A DNA stretch of 64,000 bases from PALSA-612 sp963791225 (lineage in GTDB: Bacteria; Actinomycetota; Thermoleophilia; Gaiellales; Gaiellaceae), in NCBI GenBank assembly GCA_963791225.1, contig CAWBRV010000003.1, forward strand, positions 1 to 64,000. The letters are read 5' to 3'. Shown here in pieces: positions 44,964-53,770 of the stretch (position 1 is its first letter; each line of letters begins with the position of its first letter). The notes under the pieces were generated by a model. That model had not been told where the DNA came from and did no database searches. It saw only the letters and a list, made by a program, of their open reading frames with translations. The translations under genes and the position numbers were made by a program.

Positions 44964-46333
44964 TTGGCGGCGGTGGAGAAGGAGACCGCAGTCTGCGATC
45001 GGTGTGAGCGCGAAGTTCTGCCCAGTGAGCTTGTCCGAGTAGCCGTGCAGACGGGAAAGCCCGGGCGCCCCAGGGTCGAGGAGCTCTGTTCCGACTGTGC
45101 GTCGGAGCAGATGGCGGCAGGCGGCGCCGGCGAGGCAGCTCTCGCCCTTACCAACGACTCGGACACACCGGTTGTCCCTACCACCGGGCAGGCCGAAGGG
45201 CACGACCTCCCGTTCGCAAAGGAGCCCTTTGAGGCGGCCGACCGCATGCGTGGCAGTGTCGAGTCGGCCGAGTACAAACACCTTGTCCTCGGGCTGTTGT
45301 TCCTCAGCTACATCTCTGACTCGTTCGAGCGGCGGCGGGCATGGCTCGATGAGGCGACACGGAACCCCGAGAACGCGGACTACTTCACCAAGAAAGGCGC
45401 GGAGCGTGAAGCGATTCTTGAGGACCGCGACGAGTACATCTCCGAGAACGTCTTCTGGGTGCCGCCCGAAGCACGCTTCGAGGCGTTGTTGAAGGCTGCT
45501 TCGTTACCGGACATCGGGGAGCGAATCGACAAGGCGCTCGACGCGATCGAGCGTGACAATCCGGAGCTGCTCCGTGGCGTGCTGCCGAAGATCTACGCGC
45601 GAGCACCGCTCCAACCGGCGAAGCTCGGATCGCTTGTCGGCACGATCGCCAAGATCGGCTTCGGGGACGACCCCGCGGCCGCACGGGACGTGCTCGGCCG
45701 TACCTACGAGTACCTCATCCGCGAGTTCGCCCGCAAGGAGGGACACCGGGGCGGCGAGTTCTATACGCCCCGCTCAGTGACGAGGCTCCTCGTCGAGATG
45801 CTCGAGCCATTCGAGGGACGGGTGCTCGACCCGGCTTGCGGCTCGGGTGGGCTCTTCGTGCAGTCGGCCGAGTTCGTCGAGGCTCACGGCGGTCGCACGC
45901 GGCAGATCTCGATCCTCGGCCAAGAGAACAACCAGGCCACCTGGCGTATCTGCAAGATGAACCTCGCCATCCACGGTCTCTCGGGCGACGTCAAGCTCGG
46001 CGACTCGCTCCTCGACGACAAACACCCGGGCGTCCGTGCCGACTTCGTGATGGCAAACCCGCCCTTCAACATGAAGAAGTGGCGCGTGGCGAGGTCGCTA
46101 AGGATGCACGCTGGAGGTACGGCGATCCGCCCGACTCGAACGCGAATTACGCCTGGATCCAGCACTTCATCCATCATCTCACCCCGGACGGTCGTGCCGG
46201 TTTCGTGATGGCGAACGGCTCGCTGACATCGAACACGCGGGGTGAAGGCGAGATCCGGCGCGAGATCGTCGAGGCCGACCTCGTCGACTGCGTCGTCGCG
46301 TTGCCCCGACGTGAGTCGCGACCGCGGCGCTAG
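44964..46333 (+). pseudogene. hsdM: Type I restriction-modification M subunit, truncated, with N-terminal zinc ribbon
   Basis: Adenine methyltransferase subunit. After TTG 44964 there is an unusual lead domain with two Cys pairs (VCDRCEREVLPSEL; EELCSDCASEQ). Then the HsdM helical N-domain (EYKHLVLGLLFLSYISDSFE) and the methylase core: [23 protein letters not shown] motif [20 protein letters not shown] and catalytic [10 protein letters not shown] one-base break near 46085 leads to the next frame ([40 protein letters not shown]). The protein then stops after DCVVALP, about 100 or more residues short of the family length. No hsdS or hsdR follows. Even if the shift is an error, the C-terminal loss makes it inactive. 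Confidence 0.8.
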
Positions 46334-46360
46334 TCGTCCTTAGCCTCCCCGCTCGACGCA

Positions 46361-46846
46361 TTACGCGAACTCCTCGGCTGAATTTGAAGCGTTCACCTCG
46401 ATCACGGTCTTGACGGAGAGGTTGAGCGAGGCGGAGACGAGGCAGGTGTCCTCTGCTTTCTGGGCGAGCTCGCGCGCCAGTTGCTCGTCGGCCGGGTCGG
46501 TCTCGACTGCGATTCGGAGGAGGAGCCGGGTGAAGCCGAAGCGGCCGTCCTCGCGCATTCCTGCGACTCCGTCGCCGTCGACGGCGAGTGACGTGTAGTC
46601 GAGTCCGGCTCGTGCGGCGACGCCGGTGAAGGTGACGGCGAGGCAGGATGCTGCTGCGGCGACGAAGAAGTCTTCGGGGCTCCAGGTCGAGGGGTCGGTG
46701 CCGCGAAAGACGGGCGGCGGGGTGATCTCGATCGGTTGCTTTCCTTCGACGTTTGCGGTGACGCGGCGCTCGCCGATCCACTCGACCGAGACGGGGAAGT
46801 GGAACTCCTTCGGCCGTACGCGTGCGGTTGTTGTTGCGGTAGCCAT
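46361..46846 (-). CDS. OsmC-family peroxiredoxin
   Basis: 161 residues, ATG 46846, sharing a base with the thioredoxin stop. The two conserved cysteines are Cys68 (FFVAAAASCLAVTFTGVA) and Cys135 (AQKAEDTCLVSASLNLSV). The family reduces organic hydroperoxides or acts on persulfides with a dithiol partner. Thioredoxin, the gene just upstream, is an obvious electron source. Confidence 0.85.
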   Translation of the reverse strand: MATATTTARVRPKEFHFPVSVEWIGERRVTANVEGKQPIEITPPPVFRGTDPSTWSPEDFFVAAAASCLAVTFTGVAARAGLDYTSLAVDGDGVAGMREDGRFGFTRLLLRIAVETDPADEQLARELAQKAEDTCLVSASLNLSVKTVIEVNASNSAEEFA

Positions 46847-47205
46847 TAGAGGCTCGCGGCCGGTTGCCGGTCGAGCTCGGCGGCAGGGCCGGTCAGCTCG
46901 TCGAGAAACTGCGAGATAGCAGCGGGCGGCAGGGCGCCGACGAACTCAGCTACGACCCCGCCATCGCGGAATGCTTTCACGGCCGGGATGCTCTGGATCC
47001 GGTAGCGGAGCGCGAGCTCCAGGTTCGCTTCCACGTCGACCTTGGCGAGGACGAACCGGCCCTCGCGACAGTCTGCTTCGCGTTCGAGCACGGGGCCGAG
47101 CATCCGGCAGGGGCCGCACCAGCCGGCCCAGAAGTCGACCAGTACCGGCAGTTCGTGCGAGCGCTCGATCACGTCGCGCTCGAAGGTGTTCGTCGTCACA
47201 TCCAT
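46846..47205 (-). CDS. trxA: Thioredoxin
   Basis: 119 residues from ATG 47205, chosen by AAGGAGATG. Active site FWAGWCGPCRMLGPVLERE; cis-Pro loop IQSIPAVKAFRDGG. Cytosolic disulfide reductase. Co-transcribed with the OsmC gene and divergent from the ArsR-type repressor, whose operator probably lies in the shared 84-bp gap. Confidence 0.9.
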   Translation of the reverse strand: MDVTTNTFERDVIERSHELPVLVDFWAGWCGPCRMLGPVLEREADCREGRFVLAKVDVEANLELALRYRIQSIPAVKAFRDGGVVAEFVGALPPAAISQFLDELTGPAAELDRQPAASL

Positions 47206-47240
47206 TTCGCATCTCCTTGCGGTCGAGTGACTGCCTGTGC

Positions 47241-47266
47241 TATACAACTATACAACTATTCAACTT
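47241..47266. promoter_or_regulatory. AT-rich direct-repeat operator between trxA and arsR
   Basis: Three tandem copies of a CAACTA/T word (ACAACTAT, ACAACTAT, TCAACTTAT) at 9-bp spacing in the divergent gap, an AT-rich island in GC-rich DNA. The likely binding region of the ArsR repressor; its arrangement as direct rather than inverted repeats is unusual for ArsR. Confidence 0.5.
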
Positions 47267-47289
47267 ATTCCATGAGGAGATGCTGTCGA

Positions 47290-47627
47290 TGTCGCTTCCC
47301 CACCCTGTGCCGGATGAGCTTGTGGAGTTGATCGCCCGCCGTTTCCGGGCGATCGGCGAGCCGATGCGGATCAAGCTGCTCGACCGGCTTCGCGACGGCG
47401 AGGCAACCGTCAACGAGTTGAGCGAGGCGATCGGGGCGTCGCAGCAGAACGTCTCGAAGCACCTGGCGCTGCTGGCCGAGGTTGGCATCGTTGGCCGGCG
47501 CAAGGACGGCAATCGGGTCTATTACCGGATTTCGGACGAAGGGGTGTTCAAGCTCTGTGAGGACGTCTGCGGCTCGATCCAGGAGCAGCTTGCGTCGCTG
47601 AGCGAGCTGGTCGGGGAGGTGCGCTGA
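47290..47627 (+). CDS. ArsR/SmtB-family repressor
   Basis: 112 residues from ATG 47290 (GAGGAGA upstream). Winged helix FRAIGEPMRIKLLDRLRDGE, ATVNELSEAIGASQQNVSKH, LALLAEVGIVGRRKDGNRVY. Cys90 and Cys94 lie in the last helix (FKLCEDVCGSIQ), a possible thiol or metal switch. No classic alpha3 CxC metal site is seen. With DUF2892, thioredoxin and OsmC as neighbours, sensing of reactive sulfur, as in the BigR/SqrR group, is a reasonable guess. The stop overlaps the next start (TGATG). Confidence 0.85.
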
Positions 47628-47842
47628 TGTCCCGGCGCTGGCCGCTTGAGCGGGTGCTGTTTGCGCTCGCTGGCTCGATGACGCTCGTGAGCATTCTGCT
47701 GGCGGCGATCGTCACGCCCTGGTTCCTGCTCCTGACTGCCTTTGTTGGCATCAGCCAGTGGCTGTACGTCGTAGTCGGGGCCTGTCCTGCCTCGGTTGTG
47801 CTCGAGCGCTTCTTCGGGATCGATCGGCGGTGCAGTTCGTGA
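47627..47842 (+). CDS. DUF2892 inner-membrane protein (YgaP membrane part-like)
   Basis: 71 residues. Two spans (VLFALAGSMTLVSILLAAIV; WFLLLTAFVGISQWLYVVVG) and the conserved CP in VVGACPASVVLERFFGI. In other bacteria this domain is fused to, or sits beside, rhodanese and sulfur-responsive ArsR regulators. Translationally coupled at both ends. Confidence 0.75.
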   Translation: MSRRWPLERVLFALAGSMTLVSILLAAIVTPWFLLLTAFVGISQWLYVVVGACPASVVLERFFGIDRRCSS

Positions 47843-49998
47843 GCGCCGTCGCGGCCGCCCGTCCCGCTGCCCCGCCTGTCCGCGAGCATCCGGAAGCGGT
47901 CGGACCGGTTGGCCGGTTGGGTCGCTGGACGGTCGATCACGGGCGTGCGGTCGCGATCGCCTGGATCGTGGTCGCGATCGGGTTCGGCCTCTTCGCACCC
48001 AGGGTCGAGTCGGCGCTGTCGGGGGCCGGCTGGCAGGCGAACGCCTCCCAATCGGTGCAGGCGAGAACCCTGATCCAGAAGAACTTCGCCGGCCTGTCCA
48101 GCTCGGCGCTGATGGTCGTCGTCCACTCGCCGACGCAGACGGTCGGTGACGCGGGCTTCCGCTCGACGGTCGCCGCTGTCGAGCGGACGCTCCGGACGAA
48201 CCGACACGTCGCCTCCGTGTCGGAGCCACGGGTGGGCGCGACGATTTCGGCCGATCGCCACACGGCGATCGTCACAGCCGGGGCAGGAGGCGATCCGACG
48301 GCGATGGTCGCGGCCGCCGACTCGCTCAAGGGCAAGCTGCGCGCTCTCGGCACGGGCGGCACCACCGTGTCCTTGACAGGCGCATCGGGGATGTGGAGTG
48401 ACTTCAACACCGCGAACCGCACGGCGATGATGAAGTCGGAGCTGTTCTCGTGGCCGGTGACGATGATCATCCTCGTGCTGGCGTTCGGCTCGCTCGTGGC
48501 CGCAGGGCTGCCGCTGATGCTGACGATCCTCGGCCTGGTCGCCTCCGCCGGTCTGCTGGCGCTGCTGACGCACGGCTTTGAGATCTCGATCTGGGCGATG
48601 AACTTCGCGCTCATGTTCGCGCTCGCGCTCGGCATCGACTACGCACTCTTCCTCGTCCACCGCTTCCGCGGCGCCTACTTCGGCTCCCGCCTCGACGCGC
48701 GCGACGCGGTCGCGGTCACGATGGACACGGCTGGCAAGGCCGTCATGTTCTCGGGCGTCACCGTCCTGATCTCGCTCTCGGCGGTGATGCTCGTACCGAG
48801 CCCTGCGTTCCGCTCGATGGCGCTCGGGATCATGATCAGCGTCGTCTTCGTGCTCCTGGCGACGCTGACGCTGTTGCCGGTCGTGCTCGCCAAGCTCGGC
48901 CCCAAGGTCGACTCGCTGTCGCTGCGCTGGGTTCACTCCGGGGAGCACCGTTCGGCGCGTTTCGCCCGCTGGGGCGCGCTGCTCTGGCGCCACCCGTTCG
49001 TGTTCGGCCCCGCCGCCGTGATCGTGCTCGTCCTGCTCGCCCTACCGGTGCTCGGGCTGAAGACCGGCATGCCCTCGATCAAGGTCGTCCCTTCAGGCGA
49101 CTCTTCCCGGGTCGGCTACACGCAGGTGCAGCAGGCGTTCGGCGTCGGCGCCCCCGGAGCCCTGCAGATCGTGACCCCCCAGGCCAACGCCGCCGCGGCA
49201 ATGAGAGTCGTCCGGCGCGATCCCGGCATCGCCTCGGTTTCAACCGCCGCGCGAGGAGGCAGCGGCCTGGCTCTCGTGCAGGCCGTCCCGAACGCCGACC
49301 CGTCCAGCACGGCCGTCGGGCACACGATCGACCGGCTCCGCTCGAAGCTGCCGGCCGGGGCGCTCGTCGGCGGCGCCGCGGCGGAGAACCACGACCTCGA
49401 GAGCGCGCTCTCGGCGAAGACGCCGCTCGTGATCGGGGTCGTGCTCGCCCTCGGCTTCCTGCTCCTGCTCGTCGCCCTGCAGGCACCGCTGATCGCCGCG
49501 CTCGGCGTGCTCACGAACCTGCTCGCCACCGGCGCCGCCTTCGGCATCGCCAGGCTGATCTTCCAGAACGGCCACGGCTCAGGCCTGCTCGACTTCGAGT
49601 CACAAGGATTCCTCGACGCCTGGGGCCCCGTCTTCTTCTTCGCGATGATCTTCGCGATCTCGATGGACTACACCGTGTTCCTGCTCTCCTCCGCCAAGGA
49701 GCACTACGACCGCACCGGCGACCCGCGCGAGGCCATGATCGGCGGACTCGCCCACTCCGGCCGGGTCATCTTCGCCGCCGCCGCCGTCATGGTCGCCGTC
49801 TTCTTCACCTTCGCCCTCTCCGGCCCCCTACCGCCCAAGGAGATGGGCGTCATCCTCGGCATCGCGGTACTGCTCGACGCCATGCTCGTCCGGCTCGTCC
49901 TCATCCCCACACTCCTCCGCGTCTTCGGCCACTACGCCTGGGCGAAGCCACACTGGCTCGACCGCATCCTCCCCAACGTCCGCTTCGGACACTCCTAA
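47839..49998 (+). CDS. MMPL/RND-family membrane transporter
   Basis: 719 residues from GTG 47839 (overlaps the previous stop as GTGA). Two repeats, each with one span, a large outer domain and five spans: first span AIAWIVVAIGFGLFAPRVES; core segment NFALMFALALGIDYALFLVH with the proton-relay GIDYALF and its twin FAMIFAISMDYTVFLLSSAK (MDYTVF). Actinobacterial MMPL proteins export lipids or toxic compounds with the proton gradient. Being last in the arsR unit, it probably exports a thiol-reactive or lipid substrate under this repressor. Confidence 0.85.
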   Translation: MSAVAAARPAAPPVREHPEAVGPVGRLGRWTVDHGRAVAIAWIVVAIGFGLFAPRVESALSGAGWQANASQSVQARTLIQKNFAGLSSSALMVVVHSPTQTVGDAGFRSTVAAVERTLRTNRHVASVSEPRVGATISADRHTAIVTAGAGGDPTAMVAAADSLKGKLRALGTGGTTVSLTGASGMWSDFNTANRTAMMKSELFSWPVTMIILVLAFGSLVAAGLPLMLTILGLVASAGLLALLTHGFEISIWAMNFALMFALALGIDYALFLVHRFRGAYFGSRLDARDAVAVTMDTAGKAVMFSGVTVLISLSAVMLVPSPAFRSMALGIMISVVFVLLATLTLLPVVLAKLGPKVDSLSLRWVHSGEHRSARFARWGALLWRHPFVFGPAAVIVLVLLALPVLGLKTGMPSIKVVPSGDSSRVGYTQVQQAFGVGAPGALQIVTPQANAAAAMRVVRRDPGIASVSTAARGGSGLALVQAVPNADPSSTAVGHTIDRLRSKLPAGALVGGAAAENHDLESALSAKTPLVIGVVLALGFLLLLVALQAPLIAALGVLTNLLATGAAFGIARLIFQNGHGSGLLDFESQGFLDAWGPVFFFAMIFAISMDYTVFLLSSAKEHYDRTGDPREAMIGGLAHSGRVIFAAAAVMVAVFFTFALSGPLPPKEMGVILGIAVLLDAMLVRLVLIPTLLRVFGHYAWAKPHWLDRILPNVRFGHS

Positions 49999-50180
49999 TA
50001 CCCGTACTGGCTTCGATGACGAGCCCAGACGCGAGACGTCGAGACCGAGCCTTGCATGACAGCGCCTTCATCAACTGCCGACCTCGGAGGCGATCCCCTG
50101 CCACGGAGAGGTCGGGCGAGGAGTGAAAGGAGGGCGGAGAATGGAACCCGCGATCGACCTGTCTGACCGCGACGCCTGAC

Positions 50181-50948
50181 ATGCGCGACGCGCTGCTGGC
50201 GCTGCCGTTCGGGCTCGCAATCGGGGTGTTGCTCGGCCTCGTCGGCGGTGGCGGCTCGATTCTGGCCGTACCGATCCTCGTCTACGTGCTCGGCGAGCCG
50301 GTCAAACGCGCGACGACCGAGTCGCTCTTGATCGTCGGTGTTACCGCGCTTGTCGGAGCGCTCGCCGCCGCGCGCGCAGGGCGCGTGCGCTGGCGAGTCG
50401 GCCTCGCGTTCGCCGCGGCAGGCGCCGCAACGTCGGTGGCTGGAACGGCACTCAACCGGCTCGTCAGCTCGCACACGATCCTGCTCGCGTTCGCGGTGCT
50501 CCTGGTCGCAGCCGCCTACGGGATGCTTCGCAGACGACCCGACCGAGGATCGCCTACGGAGGAACGTGCGCAGACTCCACATTGGTCACGCGTCGCAGCC
50601 GCGGGCGCGGCGACCGGGCTGCTCACGGGGTTCTTCGGGGTCGGAGGCGGATTCGTGATCGTGCCCGCGCTCGCGCTAGCACTCGGGCTTCCGATGACCC
50701 TGGCAATCGGCACGTCACTGCTCGTGATCGCGCTGACCAGCGCATCCGCACTGGCAGCCCACCTCGTCAGCGGCGGCATCAACATCGGACTCGCGGCGGC
50801 CTTCACCGCGGCCGCTCTCATCGGCGCCCTGGTCGGCACTCGCCTGCACGGACACGTACCAGACACCCACCTGCGGCAAGTCTTCGCATCGCTTCTGCTC
50901 GCGATCGCTGTCTTTCTCGTCGTGAAGAACGCCACGACGCTCGCATAA
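50181..50948 (+). CDS. TauE/SafE-family sulfite/organosulfonate exporter
   Basis: 255 residues, ATG 50181. Eight predicted spans with the two family repeats: FGLAIGVLLGLVGGGGSILA and TGLLTGFFGVGGGFVIVPAL (G..(G/A)..G.GGG..(I/V)P in both halves). Exports sulfite or sulfonates. It follows the thioredoxin/OsmC/ArsR/MMPL cluster by 182 bp, supporting a sulfur theme. Confidence 0.85.
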   Translation: MRDALLALPFGLAIGVLLGLVGGGGSILAVPILVYVLGEPVKRATTESLLIVGVTALVGALAAARAGRVRWRVGLAFAAAGAATSVAGTALNRLVSSHTILLAFAVLLVAAAYGMLRRRPDRGSPTEERAQTPHWSRVAAAGAATGLLTGFFGVGGGFVIVPALALALGLPMTLAIGTSLLVIALTSASALAAHLVSGGINIGLAAAFTAAALIGALVGTRLHGHVPDTHLRQVFASLLLAIAVFLVVKNATTLA

Positions 50949-51172
50949 GACCAGACGGGTCTACGGTTTTGCCCGCAGGGCTGATCGGTCTCGGCGCGGA
51001 TGATGCGCTGCCGCATATGCCTCATCGTTGATTTGCGATCAACGGTCGACCGAAGGGCTTCCCTTCTTTGGGCAGGCGCGCCCCAGTTGTCGCCCTTTGC
51101 GGGAAACGCGTCAACGAGGTTCTCGATCGGTGAGTTTTGGGGAGTGGGCCTACTCCTTCGGTTTTGGTGGGT

Positions 51173-51694
51173 TCAGTGTCCGGGTGGGGGTCCGGGGGGG
51201 CCGAGGATCTGGAACCCGTTTCGCTGTGCGATCGGGGCGAGCCGGGCCATGTCGGGGTGGCCTTCGGCTGGCGGCGGCAGGACGCGTTCGGGGGCCGGCT
51301 CGCCGACTTCTCTCTGGAATCCTTCGAACTGCATCGGCGCGAAGCCGACCAGCGCTCTCGCTCCGCCTGCCTCTGCGTAGAAGGTGTGCGGCACCCCTTT
51401 GGGCCCGAAGGCAAACGAGCCGGCTTTCAGGGACAGTCGCGTGTCTGCGACCCAGAAGGTGATCTCGCCCTCGAGGACGTAGAACCACTCGTCCTCTTCG
51501 GGATGGACGTGCCAGGGTGAGCCGACGCCTTCGGGGACGACGATCTCGGCGAGACCGTACTGCCCGTCGGTGTCGTCCTTGCCGATCTTGATCGTCTGCA
51601 ACATGCCGAGTAGCCAGAACGCCTCGCCTTCGTTCTCGTCCAGCGCGTACCCGAGCTTGGCTCGCTCCGGAGAGATGGTGGTGATGGTGGCCAT
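51173..51694 (-). CDS. Cupin-domain protein
   Basis: 173 residues from ATG 51694 (GGAAGGGAG upstream). Cupin motif 1 SPWHVHPEEDEWFYVLEGEI (G...H.H...E......G) and motif 2 GSFAFGPKGVPHTFYAEAG (P.G..H) give the metal-binding His/Glu set. The family ranges from quercetinase-like dioxygenases to binding proteins. It is divergent from the MarR regulator, so it is a likely target of it. Confidence 0.85.
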   Translation of the reverse strand: MATITTISPERAKLGYALDENEGEAFWLLGMLQTIKIGKDDTDGQYGLAEIVVPEGVGSPWHVHPEEDEWFYVLEGEITFWVADTRLSLKAGSFAFGPKGVPHTFYAEAGGARALVGFAPMQFEGFQREVGEPAPERVLPPPAEGHPDMARLAPIAQRNGFQILGPPGPPPGH

Positions 51695-51726
51695 TGCGCA
51701 CTCCCTTCCCTGGCAGTTTGATATCA

Positions 51727-51758
51727 TTCGCAACCGTCTATAGGAGAACTGTTGCGAA
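51727..51758. promoter_or_regulatory. Inverted repeat operator between cupin and MarR genes
   Basis: TTCGCAAC (51727-51734) and GTTGCGAA (51751-51758), a perfect 8-bp inverted repeat with 16 bases between, in the 90-bp divergent gap. Probable MarR binding site. Confidence 0.55.
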
Positions 51759-51784
51759 GCGAACTATCTCACGAGGAACAAACA

Positions 51785-52252
51785 TTGTCAAGTCCATCGC
51801 CCGAACGGCTGCGCAGCTGGCGCCTCTTCTTCGAGAGCGCGCTGGCGCTCATCGACGTGCTCGACCGCGAGCTCGAGCAAGCGATCGGCATCCCGATGCG
51901 CTGGTACGACGTCCTCGTCCACCTCGAGGAAACACCCGACGGCATCCGCATGAACGAGCTCGCGGAACGGATCCTCTACAGCAAGAGCGGCTTCACCCGC
52001 GTCATCGACCGGATGGAAGAGGCGGGACTCGTCCGCCGCGTCCGCCCCGACCACGACCGCCGCTCAATCCTCATCCTCCTCACCGACAAAGGAACCGAAA
52101 CGATGGAACACGCTCGCCGCTACCACCGACACGGAATCGAACAACACTTCTCCCAACACCTCACCGACGCCGACATCAAAGCCCTCACCCGCGCCCTCGA
52201 GAAGATCAGCACCCACGCACGCCCACTCCGCCCCGGCCGCATCCGCAACTAA
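51785..52252 (+). CDS. MarR-family regulator
   Basis: 155 residues from TTG 51785, preceded by GAGGAA at good spacing; the longer frame from TTG 51752 would start inside the inverted repeat. Winged helix: YDVLVHLEETPDGIRMNELA, ERILYSKSGFTRVIDRMEEA, GLVRRVRPDHDRRSILILLT (the D.R...V.LT wing). Dimer helices flank it. A repressor or sensor of phenolic or oxidising compounds is usual; the divergent cupin gene is the likely target. Confidence 0.85.
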   Translation: MSSPSPERLRSWRLFFESALALIDVLDRELEQAIGIPMRWYDVLVHLEETPDGIRMNELAERILYSKSGFTRVIDRMEEAGLVRRVRPDHDRRSILILLTDKGTETMEHARRYHRHGIEQHFSQHLTDADIKALTRALEKISTHARPLRPGRIRN

Positions 52253-52261
52253 AGATTTCGG

Positions 52262-52396
52262 GTGAACTCCCGAGCCCCCGAGGCGCGACGCCTGCTACTC
52301 GGCGGCACCCCGGAAGTCGACACGTTCGAGCAGGCGGCAGCCAACGTGGCCGGCATCCCGAAACTCTTCAGTGAGATCACACTCGATCAGCCATAA
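52262..52396 (+). pseudogene. Short protein-like frame, possible gene tail
   Basis: GTG 52262 reads MNSRAPEARRLLLGGTPEVD, then TFEQAAANVAGIPKLFSEIT and LDQP, TAA. The second half looks like the end of a larger enzyme, but no family is certain. Ten bases after the MarR stop. Could be a chance frame. Confidence 0.25.
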
Positions 52397-52501
52397 CACG
52401 CTGCTGAGAAACCGGGCTGACCTTAGAACAGGACCGCTCTTTTCGGATACGTGTTCATGGATGCGGGGCGGCGGGCGATGCCGGCCTAGACTTGCGGCGT
52501 T

Positions 52502-52885
52502 GTGAGTCGGGAGCCCGATCTGAACGTAGTTGGTGGTGCGCTGGTCTCTTGCTCGACTGATCCCGTGACCGGCTTCTATCGGGACGGTTGCTGTGCGACC
52601 GGGGCCGAGGACGTTGGCAGTCATACGGTCTGCTCCGTGGTGACGCGCGAGTTCCTGGAGTTCAGCCTGCTCGCGGGCAACGACCTGTCGACGCCACGGC
52701 CGGAATGGGGCTTCCCAGGGCTCTCGCCGGGTGATCGTTGGTGCGTGTGCGCGGAACGTTGGCTGGAGGCTCATCGAGCCGGCTGCGCCGCGCCTGTCGT
52801 GTTGGGCGCGACGCACGCTCGGGCGCTGGACGTGATTCCGATCGAGATCCTGACCGCCAACGCGTATCAATCAGAGCCCGCGTAG
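52502..52885 (+). CDS. DUF2237 protein
   Basis: 127 residues from GTG 52502. The family sequence is unmistakable: DPVTGFYRDGCCATGAEDVG, SHTVCSVVTREFLEFSLLAG, NDLSTPRPEWGFPGLSPGDR, WCVCAERWLEAHRAGCAAPV. Conserved Cys residues (CC, CxC) suggest metal or disulfide chemistry. The function of the family is unknown. Confidence 0.85.
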   Translation: MSREPDLNVVGGALVSCSTDPVTGFYRDGCCATGAEDVGSHTVCSVVTREFLEFSLLAGNDLSTPRPEWGFPGLSPGDRWCVCAERWLEAHRAGCAAPVVLGATHARALDVIPIEILTANAYQSEPA

Positions 52886-52955
52886 GAGACCAGATCGGGT
52901 CGCTTTCCAGGCTTGCGCAGGCTGGGGCTGTTCGGGAGAATCGGCCGGACTGAAG

Positions 52956-53528
52956 ATGAGCGCCGCCAGTCTTGATGTGAGCTATCCGCAGCGGTTCGAC
53001 CGCATCCAGGTCGTGCTTCGGGTCGTGATCATCTGGCTGGCGGCGTTGATCGGGATCCCGTTCTGGTTGATCATCTACCTGGGCTTCCCCGTGCTGGCTG
53101 CGGTGCTGATCTCGCAGAAGGATGGCGCCCGCTACCTGACGGAGGACGGTCCGCGCGTCACCGGCTGGTTGCGCGCCGTCGTGGCGGTGATCGCCTACCT
53201 GTGGATCCTGACTGACCGGCTGCCCGGCTCGAGCGATCCTTCCGTGCGGTTCGAGGTCGAGCCGTCCGGGACACCAACTGCTGGTTCAGCGCCGCTGCGG
53301 ATCCTGACGGCGATGCCGAGCGCGTTTGTGCTCGCCTTGCTGATGTTCGTCTCCGCGATCGTTTGGGTGATCGCCGCGATCTGGATCCTGATCGTCGAGA
53401 CCTACCCGGAGTCTCTGTTTGGTTTCCAGCGCGGGGTGGTGCGCTGGACGGCACGGCTGCTCGCCTACCTCGCCTCGTTGGTCGAGAGCTACCCGCCGTT
53501 CAGCCTGGACACCGGCGCGAGCGACTGA
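52956..53528 (+). CDS. DUF4389 membrane protein
   Basis: 190 residues from ATG 52956. Opens VSYPQRFDRIQVVLRVVIIW, the usual DUF4389 start (YP....R..V..R.....P). Three to four spans (LIGIPFWLIIYLGFPVLAAV; VVAVIAYLWILTDRLP; MFVSAIVWVIAAIWILIVE), then FGFQRGVVRWTARLLAYLAS. Function unknown. Confidence 0.8.
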   Translation: MSAASLDVSYPQRFDRIQVVLRVVIIWLAALIGIPFWLIIYLGFPVLAAVLISQKDGARYLTEDGPRVTGWLRAVVAVIAYLWILTDRLPGSSDPSVRFEVEPSGTPTAGSAPLRILTAMPSAFVLALLMFVSAIVWVIAAIWILIVETYPESLFGFQRGVVRWTARLLAYLASLVESYPPFSLDTGASD

Positions 53529-53554
53529 GACACCGCCGGGTTTCTCTGCAGATA

Positions 53555-53731
53555 TCAGCGTGGTCGAGTGGGCGCAGGGCTGTGGTTCGGGATGCGTGAG
53601 TCGGTGCCCAGCCGGAGGCGTCCGCCGCAGACCGGGCAGACGCCCGTGTCCCGGGCGGCGCCGTCTCGGCTGATGCTCGACGGTGCGGGATGGCTGCCGG
53701 TTCCGGTGCAGCTACCTTGAGGGACGCTCAC
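53555..53731 (-). CDS. 58-residue zinc-ribbon micro-protein
   Basis: GTG 53731 reads MSVPQGSCTGTGSHPAPSSI, then RDTGVCPVCGGRLRLGTDSR and IPNHSPAPTRPR, TGA. CxGTGxxP...CPVCGxxxxL..D.RIPxH is the pattern of a short actinobacterial zinc-ribbon family. Three Cys plus His could bind zinc. Convergent with the DUF4389 gene. Confidence 0.5.
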   Translation of the reverse strand: MSVPQGSCTGTGSHPAPSSISRDGAARDTGVCPVCGGRLRLGTDSRIPNHSPAPTRPR

Positions 53732-53770
53732 GGACGTGAGGCTATCGGCCGACGGTGCGTCCTCAGTCGG

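Noticed and set aside
47548..48993. 481-residue minus-strand frame under arsR-DUF2892-MMPL
   Set aside because: Arg/Asp/His-rich shadow of three well-supported plus-strand genes.
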